From Gallionella sp. (GTDB taxonomy: Bacteria; Pseudomonadota; Gammaproteobacteria; Burkholderiales; Gallionellaceae), in NCBI GenBank assembly GCA_030681375.1, contig JAUXWM010000070.1, forward strand, positions 17,865 to 81,864: a stretch of 64,000 nt of DNA, read 5' to 3'. The translations under genes were made by a program, and so were the position numbers. Shown here piece after piece: positions 29,891-39,029 of this stretch. The notes beneath the pieces are model-generated. The model worked only from the letters and a program-made list of their open reading frames with translations, ran no database searches and was not told the DNA's origin. How positions within the stretch are numbered: the first letter of the stretch is position 1; the number at the start of each line of letters is the position of its first letter.

Positions 29891-30700
29891 TCAGACGTCT
29901 TTCACGGTCGGATGTGGCGGAAGGGTCGCAGCATTGCTGCGGGGACCCACCGGACATGCCCCTTGCGGATGTGGCGGAAGGGTCGCCGCTGCGGGGCCCG
30001 GGTGTGGTGTTGCGCTGATCGGCTGCTCGTCGAAACTGCGTGATCCGATAGGCACGGCGAAACCGACGCGTTTTTTGAGGATGACGCCGACCGGGCAGAC
30101 ATGCGCGGCCTTGTCCTCGCCGGAAAATCCCGTATCCGCCAGACGGCCGGATTTTGCATTAACAATCAAATGACTCTTGATGCCGCGCCCCGAAAGGGCG
30201 AACACATTTTTGCCGTCCACATCGCGACTGGCGCGCACGCATAGCGAACACAGGATGCAGCGGTTGAAGTCGAGCAGATAGTCAGGATGAGAAGCATCCA
30301 ACGGGCGATCGGGAAAAAAATGGTCGAAGTGAGGCGACATCATGCCAATTTCATAGGCGGTGGCCTGCAACTGGCAGTTACCGCTCTTCTCGCAGGACGG
30401 GCAGAAATGGTTGCCTTCGACGAACAGCATCTGTAGCAGCGCACGGCGCTCATCGTTGATCTCTTTCGTGTCGCTCTCGACCACCATGCCGTCCTGCGCC
30501 TGATGCGTGCAGGAAGAAGTATGTCGTCCATCGGCCTTTACTGTGCACAGCTTGCAGGAGCCATGCGGTTTGAATTCGGGGTTGTAACACAGGTGCGGGA
30601 TGTAAACACCCGCAGCCATTGCAGCCTGAATGAGGGTCTGTCCTGCGCTGAACGGGATGGTCTTGCCATCGAGGGTAAAGGTCGCGGGCTTATTATTCAT
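29891..30700 (-). CDS. hoxU: NAD-reducing hydrogenase diaphorase subunit, Fe-S protein
   Basis: MNNKPATFTLDGKTIPFSAGQTLIQAAMAAGVYIPHLCYNPEFKPHGSCKLCTV; ATG at 30700 preferred over in-frame ATG at 30787. Confidence 0.92.
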   Translation of the reverse strand: MNNKPATFTLDGKTIPFSAGQTLIQAAMAAGVYIPHLCYNPEFKPHGSCKLCTVKADGRHTSSCTHQAQDGMVVESDTKEINDERRALLQMLFVEGNHFCPSCEKSGNCQLQATAYEIGMMSPHFDHFFPDRPLDASHPDYLLDFNRCILCSLCVRASRDVDGKNVFALSGRGIKSHLIVNAKSGRLADTGFSGEDKAAHVCPVGVILKKRVGFAVPIGSRSFDEQPISATPHPGPAAATLPPHPQGACPVGPRSNAATLPPHPTVKDV

Positions 30701-30795
30701 GGCTACGCCCCCTCTATCCAATTGCCCCCTCGCTACGCTCTCCCCCACGCCTGCGGAAGAAAGGGCAAACGTGACATCTTTATTCATGGCTACGC
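30693..30795. repeat. 16-bp direct repeat (TTATTCATGGCTACGC) bracketing a 71-bp insertion at the hoxF/hoxU junction
   Basis: Identical copies at 30693-30708 and 30780-30795. Confidence 0.75.
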
Positions 30796-32651
30796 TCCAG
30801 GTGTGCGCCGGTATCGTCGCGTCCCGTCATCTGGCGCGCCTGCGATAAGGCGTGATCAAGATCGAAGGCTGGGACGAAGTCTTTTTGTGCCAGTCGCTTG
30901 TCGTAGGCGGGGCGAAACTTGGCGATGGTATCCAGCACCGGATTACAGGCCGAATGTCCCAGCCCGCAATGGCTGGTGGACTGTAACAAGGCATTGAGCT
31001 TTTCAATCTCGGCAAAGTCATATGGCGAACCGTGGCCCTCTGCCAGTTTGTCCATCATGTTGGATAACAAGGAGGTGCCGACCCGGCACGGCGTACAAAA
31101 ACCGCAGCTCTCATGTGCGAAAAAATGTACGAAGTTGCGTGCCACTTCAAACATGTCGCGGCTTTGATCGAACACCATGAAGGCGCCCGCAGTCGGGATG
31201 TCGTCGAAGGCGATGTGTCTTTCAAATTCATCCGCTGCGATGCAGACGCCCGATGCGCCGCTGACCTGTACCGCCTGGGTATCCTGCGCGCCACAATCGG
31301 CCAGCACCTGGGCAACCGTTACGCCAAAGGGGTACTCGTATAATCCCGGGCGCTCACAATCTCCTGACACCGAGAGTATCTTGGTGCCGTGTGAGGTGTC
31401 CGTGCCGATGGCGGCATACCAGGCACCTCCGTGCAGCGCGATCAGGCTGGCTGACGCAAAGGTTTCGACGTTGTTGACTACTGTCGGTTGGTTCAGATAA
31501 CCGTGCGTCACGGGAAACGGCGGGCGATTGCGCGGCGTGCCGCGTTTGCCTTCCAGCGATTCGATCAGAGCGGATTCTTCGCCGCAGATATACGCGCCCG
31601 CACCGAGATGAATTTCGATGTCGAAGTTAAAATCGGCATGACCGAGTATGTTACTGCCCAGCAGTTTTTGCTGGCGCCGGTGTTGCAGCACGGCCTGCAA
31701 GTGCTCCAGCAGATAACGGTATTCGCCGCGCAGATAGAGGAAGCCCTTGGACGCACCGACAATGCGGGCGCACAGCGTCATGCCCTCGAACACCATATCG
31801 GCATAACCGTTCAGCAGCACACGGTCCTTGAATGTGCCCGGTTCGCCTTCGTCGGCATTGCACACCACATAGTGTTGCTCTCCCGGTGCGTCACGACAGA
31901 ATTCCCACTTTAAGCCGGTAGAAAAACCTGCACCGCCGCGCCCGCGCAGGGCGGATGTCCTGATTTCATGCAGAGTTTCATGCGTTCCGCGCTGCAACAG
32001 AGCGGCCAGTGCCGATCCTGGCTTGAGGTGGCTATCAAGCAAAATGTCTTTGCGGCGAATGTTATCTTCTATGGCGAAAAACATCGCAGGCCAGGCGGAT
32101 ACCGGTACGCGTTCGCGTATCAATTCGGCGATGGCGTTCACGCGCTCCCGGGTAAGACGGTTGATGGCAATGTTGTTCACCAGCAGCGCAGGGCCCTGAT
32201 CGCACAGGCCGGTACAGGAAGTAGTGTTAATGCTCAGCAGGCCGTCTTCGGAAACCTTGCCGGGCTCTACCCACAACTGACTGCACATGCTCTGCATCAG
32301 ATCCATATTGCCTAGCATGCGGTCGGTAATGTTGTCGGAAAACAGCACGCGATATTCGCCATTGGCTTGCAGATGGAGAAAGGAATAGAAGCCGGATACG
32401 CCTTCGATCTTCGAACGCGGCAGCTTGAGTTGCTCGCTCAGGTGGTCGATAGCATCGGAATGGATATAGCCGTAATGGTCTTGCGCCGCAATGAGTATCT
32501 GTAGCAGGTCGTTAGCGTTGTGCTGGTGACGACTGAGTATCGGATCAAGATACTCAGCATGTGTGTCGGTTGGACTGGCCATGAGCAGGCTTTCGATGGT
32601 TGCAAATCGGGAAAAACGTTTTTTCTGCCGTGCGGGTGATTCTACGCCCAT
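30780..32651 (-). CDS. hoxF: NAD-reducing hydrogenase diaphorase subunit (HoxE/HoxF fusion-type)
   Basis: NuoE-like N-terminus plus NuoF-like FMN/NAD domain (GRGGAGFSTGLKWEF, GAGAYICGEESALIESLEG) and ESCGFCTPCRVG; alternative ATG at 32582. Confidence 0.93.
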   Translation of the reverse strand: MGVESPARQKKRFSRFATIESLLMASPTDTHAEYLDPILSRHQHNANDLLQILIAAQDHYGYIHSDAIDHLSEQLKLPRSKIEGVSGFYSFLHLQANGEYRVLFSDNITDRMLGNMDLMQSMCSQLWVEPGKVSEDGLLSINTTSCTGLCDQGPALLVNNIAINRLTRERVNAIAELIRERVPVSAWPAMFFAIEDNIRRKDILLDSHLKPGSALAALLQRGTHETLHEIRTSALRGRGGAGFSTGLKWEFCRDAPGEQHYVVCNADEGEPGTFKDRVLLNGYADMVFEGMTLCARIVGASKGFLYLRGEYRYLLEHLQAVLQHRRQQKLLGSNILGHADFNFDIEIHLGAGAYICGEESALIESLEGKRGTPRNRPPFPVTHGYLNQPTVVNNVETFASASLIALHGGAWYAAIGTDTSHGTKILSVSGDCERPGLYEYPFGVTVAQVLADCGAQDTQAVQVSGASGVCIAADEFERHIAFDDIPTAGAFMVFDQSRDMFEVARNFVHFFAHESCGFCTPCRVGTSLLSNMMDKLAEGHGSPYDFAEIEKLNALLQSTSHCGLGHSACNPVLDTIAKFRPAYDKRLAQKDFVPAFDLDHALSQARQMTGRDDTGAHLERSHE

Positions 32652-32742
32652 GAAAACCGATTTGATAGTCAGGTTTGATCGTCATACAATCGCAAGCCGT
32701 ATGCATTAGGCTGCTCGCATTGCGCAAGTTTAAGGAACTGAC

Positions 32743-33333
32743 ATGACCGCTTTGTTGCGTTATCGATTTATTTATAGCCTGTTTCTTTTTGTGCCGAATA
32801 TTGCCCACGCCCATGTCGGCACGGGGGAGGCGGTGGGTTGGGCGCATGGCATGCTGCATCCTTTTATCGGACTGGATCACCTGTGCGCCATGGTTGCGGT
32901 CGGTATGTGGGCGGCGCAGACGGGCGGGCGGGCGCTGTGGTCGGCTCCGCTTACCTTCCTGGGAGTGCTGGCCTTGGGCGGTTTGCTGGGCATGGCTGCG
33001 CTGCCCCCCGTTGTTGAAGGCGGGATCGAGGGCGGCATACTCGCATCGTTGCTGGTGTTGGGTGTGTTGATCGCTGCCGCTGTCCGCCTTCCCCTTGCCG
33101 CGAGTTTGGCGCTCGTGGGTCTATTCGCGCTGTTTCACGGTTATGCGCACGGTGGCGAGATGCCGCACAGCACTTCCGGCCTGAGCTATGCGCTGGGCTT
33201 CATGCTGTCCACCGCCGCGTTGCATGGTGTCGGCATCGGCATGGCAACGCTGCTTGCCAAAACCGGTCGTCTGCACTACTTGCGTCTGGCGGGTGTCGCC
33301 CTGTTCGGCGGGGCGCTGTTGTTCGTCGGCTAA
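32743..33333 (+). CDS. hupE: HupE/UreJ family membrane protein
   Basis: HVGTGEAVGWAHGMLHPFIGLDHLCAMVAVG; HGYAHGGEMP. Confidence 0.9.
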   Translation: MTALLRYRFIYSLFLFVPNIAHAHVGTGEAVGWAHGMLHPFIGLDHLCAMVAVGMWAAQTGGRALWSAPLTFLGVLALGGLLGMAALPPVVEGGIEGGILASLLVLGVLIAAAVRLPLAASLALVGLFALFHGYAHGGEMPHSTSGLSYALGFMLSTAALHGVGIGMATLLAKTGRLHYLRLAGVALFGGALLFVG

Positions 33334-33334
33334 C

Positions 33335-33676
33335 ATGCACGAAATGTCGCTGGCCGAGAACGTGCTGCAAATCATCGAGGAGTCGGCGTGCGCACAAAAT
33401 TTCCGGCGGGTGCGCGGTGTGGTGCTGGAGATAGGGCAGTTGTCTGCGGTTGAGCCGGATGCGATGCGCTTTTGTTTCGACGTGGTGATGCGTGGCACGC
33501 TGGCCGAGGGCGCCGTGTTACAAATTATCGAGACCCCCGGCGCAGGTCGTTGTCTGGCATGCGGTGCGACCGTGGTAATGCAGGAGCAATACGGACTGTG
33601 TCCATCTTGTGGCAGTCCGCGCCTGGAAATTACGGCGGGCAATCAGATGCGCGTAAAAGATTTGGCTGTCGAGTAA
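33335..33676 (+). CDS. hypA: Hydrogenase nickel incorporation protein HypA
   Basis: MHEMSLAENVLQIIEE; zinc-binding CxxC pairs. Confidence 0.95.
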   Translation: MHEMSLAENVLQIIEESACAQNFRRVRGVVLEIGQLSAVEPDAMRFCFDVVMRGTLAEGAVLQIIETPGAGRCLACGATVVMQEQYGLCPSCGSPRLEITAGNQMRVKDLAVE

Positions 33677-33699
33677 TTCGTTAATAAACTGGAGATGAG

Positions 33700-34518
33700 A
33701 TGTGCGCTACCTGCGGGTGTGGAAGTCGTGATGTGCTGATCGGAGGCAAGCGTCCTGCGCGCCGCGGCGGAGCGCTGGCTTTTCGCGCATCCGGGTCAGG
33801 CACGCATGCGCATGACTCAGCGAACCCCGCACAGTTGCGTATTGTTCAGGTTGAACGCGATCTGCTGGCAAAGAACGATGAGCATGCCGGTGCCAACCGT
33901 CGTCAGCTGGCCGGACAGGGCATATTTGCACTCAATCTGGTCTCCAGCCCCGGTTCCGGCAAGACCACGCTGCTGGTAAAGACCATAGACGCACTGAATG
34001 GCGCGCTGCCGCTCGCGGTGATAGAGGGCGATCAGCAGACCGAGAACGATGCCGCGCGCATTCGTGCCGCCGGTGCGCCGGCCATCCAGATCAATACCGG
34101 GCGCGGCTGTCATCTGGATGCGCAGATGATAGAGCAGGCCATGCAGCAACTGGATTTAAGGGAAGACAGCCTGCTGTTGATCGAGAATGTCGGCAATCTG
34201 GTCTGTCCGGCCAGCTTCGATCTGGGCGAGGCGCACAAAGTGGTGATCCTGTCGGTGACCGAAGGCGAGGACAAACCGCTCAAATATCCCGATATGTTCC
34301 GCGCCGCCGACCTGATGTTGCTCAACAAGTGCGATCTGCTGCCCTATCTGGAGTTCGACGCCGGGCTTGCGGTCGAATACGCGCACCGCGTCAATCCCGA
34401 TCTGCAAGTGATCCGCATCTCGGCCAAGAGCGGCGAGGGCATGGCGGAATGGCTGGAGTGGATACGGGCAGGTTGCCGCAAGGCGGTTATCTCCAAACTT
34501 GCCGAACACGTTGAATAG
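33700..34518 (+). CDS. hypB: Hydrogenase nickel incorporation protein HypB
   Basis: [10 protein letters not shown]-terminus; GTPase [11 protein letters not shown]. Confidence 0.95.
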   Translation: MCATCGCGSRDVLIGGKRPARRGGALAFRASGSGTHAHDSANPAQLRIVQVERDLLAKNDEHAGANRRQLAGQGIFALNLVSSPGSGKTTLLVKTIDALNGALPLAVIEGDQQTENDAARIRAAGAPAIQINTGRGCHLDAQMIEQAMQQLDLREDSLLLIENVGNLVCPASFDLGEAHKVVILSVTEGEDKPLKYPDMFRAADLMLLNKCDLLPYLEFDAGLAVEYAHRVNPDLQVIRISAKSGEGMAEWLEWIRAGCRKAVISKLAEHVE

Positions 34519-35593
34519 TCAATTTACCCTGCCGTTCGGCGGGCCATCGGTATTGGCTTGCGGCGCGTGGCTCAAGAATACGATTTGCGTCTCGCAAGGC
34601 GATCAAGCGCATGTCTCGGAGTTGATAGGCGATCTGGACAGCGCCGAGGCATGCCGCTTGCTGGATGAAAGCGTGGCGCGACTGTGCGATGGCGTGACTA
34701 TTGCAATCGTCGCGCACGACCTGCACCCCGATTTTTACAGCACGCAGTTTGCGCTGTCCTATGCCGAAAAGCAGGGTTTGCCTGTCCTCGCGGTGCAACA
34801 TCACCACGCGCACATCGCCGCAGTCTGCGCCGAACATGGGTTTGTCGAACCCGTGCTGGGGCTGGCGCTGGACGGTGTGGGGCTGGGGGCGGACGGCACG
34901 GCGTGGGGTGGCGAGTTGTTGCGCGTTGCGGGGGCGGATTTCCGGCGGCTGGGACATCTGGCGCTGATAGCCATGCCGGGTGGCGACCGTGCCGCGACAG
35001 AACCCTGGCGCATGGCGGCGGCGGTATTATTTCAGCTGGGACGGGCTGATGAGATTGCGGCGCGTTTTACTAATCAGCCGGGTGCAGCGACCGTGACGGC
35101 CATGCTGCAACGCAACTTGAATTGTCCTGCAACGTCCAGCATGGGCAGGCTGTTCGATGCCGCCGCCGGCTTGCTGGGTGTCAACGAGGTTCAGACCTTT
35201 GAAGCCGAGGCCGCGATTTTGCTGCAAACGCTGGCGCAAGGTCATGGACGGGTTGATCCGATGAACGCGGGTTACCACATTACGCAAAACAACGTGCTGG
35301 ATTTCTCGCCGTTGCTCGCCATGCTGGCCGATTGCCACGATGCCGCTTTCGGCGCGGCACTGTTTCATGCGACGCTGGCAGCTGGGCTGGCGGTATGGCT
35401 ACAACGCGCCGCCGACGAACATCACATCAAGCACATCGCGCTGGGTGGCGGCTGTTTCTACAACGAAATCCTGCTGTGCGACCTGAGCGGCCGACTGGAT
35501 GCGATTGGGCTGCATGTGTTGACATCAAAGCAACCGGGTGACAGCTCGATTTCACTCGGCCAGGCATGGGTCGCGTTACAATCCATCAAATAA
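34499..35593 (+). CDS. hypF: Short HypF (C-terminal carbamoyltransferase/Kae1-like region only)
   Basis: [16 protein letters not shown] and [13 protein letters not shown]; about 364 aa; no acylphosphatase, zinc-finger or YrdC-like region upstream. TTG start overlaps hypB. Confidence 0.88.
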   Translation: MPNTLNSQFTLPFGGPSVLACGAWLKNTICVSQGDQAHVSELIGDLDSAEACRLLDESVARLCDGVTIAIVAHDLHPDFYSTQFALSYAEKQGLPVLAVQHHHAHIAAVCAEHGFVEPVLGLALDGVGLGADGTAWGGELLRVAGADFRRLGHLALIAMPGGDRAATEPWRMAAAVLFQLGRADEIAARFTNQPGAATVTAMLQRNLNCPATSSMGRLFDAAAGLLGVNEVQTFEAEAAILLQTLAQGHGRVDPMNAGYHITQNNVLDFSPLLAMLADCHDAAFGAALFHATLAAGLAVWLQRAADEHHIKHIALGGGCFYNEILLCDLSGRLDAIGLHVLTSKQPGDSSISLGQAWVALQSIK

Positions 35594-35606
35594 CGGGGAA
35601 TATGAA

Positions 35607-35861
35607 ATGTGTCTAGCCATACCCGCACGGGTGGAACAACTGCTCGCTGATAACAGCGCTATCGTCAATCTGGGCGGGGTGCGCAAAGAAATCTCTCTCG
35701 CGCTGGTGGAAGACATCGCGCCGGGCGACTATGTGATAGTGCATGCCGGCTATGCGCTGCAAAAACTCGATGAAGAGGAGGCTGCACGCACGCTGGCGCT
35801 GTTCGCCGAGTTGGGGCGGTTGGATGAACTACGAGACGAGCTGGCGGGAAGCGGAACGTGA
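35607..35861 (+). CDS. hypC: Hydrogenase assembly chaperone HypC/HupF
   Basis: [12 protein letters not shown]. Confidence 0.95.
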   Translation: MCLAIPARVEQLLADNSAIVNLGGVRKEISLALVEDIAPGDYVIVHAGYALQKLDEEEAARTLALFAELGRLDELRDELAGSGT

Positions 35862-35878
35862 CGCAGACTTATAGCTCT

Positions 35879-36003
35879 ACCGTCATTCCGGCGCAGGCCG
35901 GAATCCAGTTGATAGAAAAACCCCCGCGTAGCGGAACAGCAGGTTTTGTCTGCTGCGCAGCATATTGTTGTTGCTGGATTCCGGCCTGCGCCGGAATGAC
36001 GGT
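35879..36003. repeat. 125-bp element with perfect 30-bp terminal inverted repeats between hypC and hypD
   Basis: ACCGTCATTCCGGCGCAGGCCGGAATCCAG (35879-35908) and its exact reverse complement (35974-36003). Confidence 0.9.
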
Positions 36004-36009
36004 GTCCTT

Positions 36010-37125
36010 GTGAAATATGTGGACGAATTCCGCGACGGTGAACTGGCGAAAATCATCGCCGCCAATATTGTCCGCGAGGCAGACCCGCAGCGTGTTTACC
36101 GTCTGATGGAATTCTGTGGCGGGCATACTCACGCGATTTCGCGTTATGGCCTCGCAGATTTACTGCCCGCCAGCGTGCGGCTGATACATGGCCCGGGCTG
36201 TCCGGTGTGCGTGCTGCCCATCGGTCGCGTGGATCAGGCGATACGGTTGGCGACGGAACAGGGGGTGATTCTGTGTACTTACGCCGACACCATGCGCGTT
36301 CCCGCTTCGGATAATCTCACGCTGATGCGCGCCAAGGCGGGCGGTGCGGATGTGCGCATGATCTATTCGACGCAGGATGCGCTGAAGATTGCGCGCGACA
36401 ACCCGAAAAAACAGGTGGTGTTTTTCGCCATCGGTTTCGAGACCACGACGCCGCCGACTGCCGTAGCAATCAAACAGGCACAGGCTGCGGATTTGAAAAA
36501 CTTCAGCATCCTGTGCAACCATGTGCTGACCCCGGCGGCGATGCACGCGATTCTTGCCGTAGAAGGCGGCGTGGCGCTGGACGGCTTTATCGGCCCGGCG
36601 CATGTCTCTACGGTGATCGGCAGCCGACCCTACGAAGTATTCGCGGATGATTATGCCAAACCGGTGGTGATCGCCGGATTTGAACCGCTGGACGTGATGC
36701 AGGCTATTTTGATGCTGATACGTCAGATCAATGAAGGGCGTGCGGCTGTCGAAAACGAATTCACCCGCGCCGTGACTCGCGAGGGGAACCGCAAGGCGCA
36801 GGCATGGGTTGATGAGGTGTTCGAGTTGCGCGAGGTGTTCGAGTGGCGCGGCCTGGGCAGTGTGCCGCACAGCGCCTTGAAGCTGCGTGAGAAATTTTCA
36901 GCATTTGACGCCGAATTGAAATTTTCAGCCGAATATATCGCCGTATCAGACCACAAGGCCTGCGAATGCGCAGCCATCCTGCGTGGCCGGAAACACCCGC
37001 AGGAATGCAAGATATTCGGCACGGTGTGCACCCCTGAGAATCCGGTCGGCTCCTGCATGGTGTCATCCGAGGGGGCGTGCGCGGCGCATTATTCCTATGG
37101 ACGATTCAGAGGTGCCACACTATGA
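36010..37125 (+). CDS. hypD: Hydrogenase formation protein HypD
   Basis: KYVDEFRDGELAKIIAANI, FCGGHTHAISRYGL; GTG at 36010 preferred because the track start at 35965 lies in the repeat. Confidence 0.93.
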   Translation: MKYVDEFRDGELAKIIAANIVREADPQRVYRLMEFCGGHTHAISRYGLADLLPASVRLIHGPGCPVCVLPIGRVDQAIRLATEQGVILCTYADTMRVPASDNLTLMRAKAGGADVRMIYSTQDALKIARDNPKKQVVFFAIGFETTTPPTAVAIKQAQAADLKNFSILCNHVLTPAAMHAILAVEGGVALDGFIGPAHVSTVIGSRPYEVFADDYAKPVVIAGFEPLDVMQAILMLIRQINEGRAAVENEFTRAVTREGNRKAQAWVDEVFELREVFEWRGLGSVPHSALKLREKFSAFDAELKFSAEYIAVSDHKACECAAILRGRKHPQECKIFGTVCTPENPVGSCMVSSEGACAAHYSYGRFRGATL

Positions 37126-38156
37126 GTTATACCCGTCCGCTGGACTTCAAAAACGGTCGCATCGAGATGTCGTATGGTTCGGGTGGGCGTGCGATGGCGC
37201 AATTGATCACCGAATTATTTGCAAAGGTCTTCGATAATTCCTACCTGGCGCAGGGCAATGATGGCGCGCTGCTGCCGTGCGTCAATGGCCGATTGGTGAT
37301 GTCCACCGACAGTCATGTGGTCTCACCCCTGTTCTTTGCGGGGGGCGATATAGGCTGCTTGTCGGTACATGGCACGATCAATGATGTGGCGATGATGGGG
37401 GCGCAGCCGCTTTATCTGAGTGCGGCTTTCATTCTTGAGGAAGGCTTTCCGTTGGCCGACCTGCACCGCATTGTCGTTTCGATGGCGCAGGCGGCACGCG
37501 AGGCGGGCGTGCCCATCGTCACTGGCGATACCAAGGTGGTGGAGCAGGGCAAGGGCGACGGGGTGTTTATCACCACCACGGGCGTGGGCGTGGTCAGGGA
37601 TGGCATCACGCTGTCGGGGAACTTGGCACAGCCGGGCGACAAAGTCCTGCTATCGGGCGCGATAGGCGATCACGGCATGGCGGTGTTGTCGCAACGCGAA
37701 GGGCTGAGTTTCGATGCGCCTATCGTGTCAGACACGGCGGCGTTGCACGGGCTGGTCGCGGCGATGCTGGACAGTGGCGCATGCTTGCGCGTGCTGCGCG
37801 ACCCGACGCGCGGCGGCCTGGCTACCACACTCAACGAGATCGCCAAACAATCCGGGGTGGGCATGCTGTTGCAGGAGGCGGCGATTCCCGTGCATCAGAT
37901 GGTGGAAGCCGCCTGTGAATTTCTGGGGCTGGATCCCTTGTATGTCGCCAACGAGGGCAAGCTGGTGGCTATCTGTGCGGCTGAGGATGCGGCGCGCTTG
38001 CTGAAGGTTATGCGCGCACATCCGCAGGCGGTTGATGCGGCCATCATCGGCGAGGTGCTGGAGGATGCGCATGGCTTCGTGCAGATGGTCACCCGTATGG
38101 GCGGTCGTCGTATCGTTGACTGGCTGGCGGGCGAACAATTGCCGCGAATCTGCTAG
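37122..38156 (+). CDS. hypE: Hydrogenase expression/formation protein HypE
   Basis: YGSGGRAMAQLI; C-terminal PRIC; ATGA overlap with hypD. Confidence 0.94.
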   Translation: MSYTRPLDFKNGRIEMSYGSGGRAMAQLITELFAKVFDNSYLAQGNDGALLPCVNGRLVMSTDSHVVSPLFFAGGDIGCLSVHGTINDVAMMGAQPLYLSAAFILEEGFPLADLHRIVVSMAQAAREAGVPIVTGDTKVVEQGKGDGVFITTTGVGVVRDGITLSGNLAQPGDKVLLSGAIGDHGMAVLSQREGLSFDAPIVSDTAALHGLVAAMLDSGACLRVLRDPTRGGLATTLNEIAKQSGVGMLLQEAAIPVHQMVEAACEFLGLDPLYVANEGKLVAICAAEDAARLLKVMRAHPQAVDAAIIGEVLEDAHGFVQMVTRMGGRRIVDWLAGEQLPRIC

Positions 38157-38177
38157 TCGCGCCGGTTCAAGGCGCAG

Positions 38178-38843
38178 TCAGGGTTTTGCGGTAGCACTCG
38201 CAATTTGCTCGGGCGTCATTCGCCCGGCTAAATCACTCATCAAGGCGCGGGCTATTTCGTGTCCCTGAGCAGCGGCGAGTCCGGCCCAGCGGTAAGACTC
38301 AACGAGATTCTGTTCCACGCCCTGACCATTGGCGTACATGACTCCCAGATTGAATTGTGCCTGCGCAGCGCCTTGCTCGGCGGCAAGGCGGGTCCATTCC
38401 GCCGCCTTTGACGCATTCCGTAATACACCCTGACCTGTAGCATAGGCTACGCCGAGATTGAGTTGCGCTACGGCCAGTCCTTGATTAGCGGCAATGCGAT
38501 ACCACTTTGCCGCGTCGCCTTGGTTTGCCGTTACGCCCTGACCTGTGGCATACATCATTCCCAGATTAAATTGGGCCTGAGCGTGACCCTGGCGGGCGGC
38601 AAGCAGAAACCATTTTGCCGCTTCGCTGTAATCCTGCGCGATGTCTGCCCCCTTGAAATACAAGCCACCCATATTCAACTGGGAATCGGCATCACCGGCT
38701 GCGGCGCGGGCGCGAAGTTCACGTACGTCCGGGCTGTCCGCTGCGCCAGTCTCCGCCATTGATGCGTCAAGGCTGCCACAGAATGCGGGGGTGGATAACG
38801 CGGTGGACAGTAAGATGAAAAGCGTCAGTAAAATTCTGATCAT
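38178..38843 (-). CDS. Sel1-like (TPR) repeat secreted protein
   Basis: Signal peptide MIRILLTLFILLSTALSTPAFC and about four 36-aa Sel1 repeats (AQFNLGVMYANGQGV). Confidence 0.88.
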   Translation of the reverse strand: MIRILLTLFILLSTALSTPAFCGSLDASMAETGAADSPDVRELRARAAAGDADSQLNMGGLYFKGADIAQDYSEAAKWFLLAARQGHAQAQFNLGMMYATGQGVTANQGDAAKWYRIAANQGLAVAQLNLGVAYATGQGVLRNASKAAEWTRLAAEQGAAQAQFNLGVMYANGQGVEQNLVESYRWAGLAAAQGHEIARALMSDLAGRMTPEQIASATAKP

Positions 38844-39029
38844 GATTGCGTCGTGCAAGTTCGGGATTCGTTTATCAACATCGGAGTGAGTTAACGCAAG
38901 ACCGGAGTGTAACAATAAAACCAGCCGTTAAGAAAATCCTGAGCCATTGCGGGGTGATTTCTCGGCAAAGGAACGCAAGCATGGCTTATTCGTTACAATC
39001 AGCATATCTATTCCGTTTCCGTAAAGAAA

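Noticed and set aside
36160-36870. 236-aa minus-strand ORF opposite hypD
   Set aside because: Antisense shadow; the opposite strand encodes HypD motifs.
38250-38660. Periodic DNA repeats of about 108 bp considered as a CRISPR-like or minisatellite array
   Set aside because: The periodicity is explained by Sel1/TPR repeats in the minus-strand protein; no identical repeats with unique spacers.
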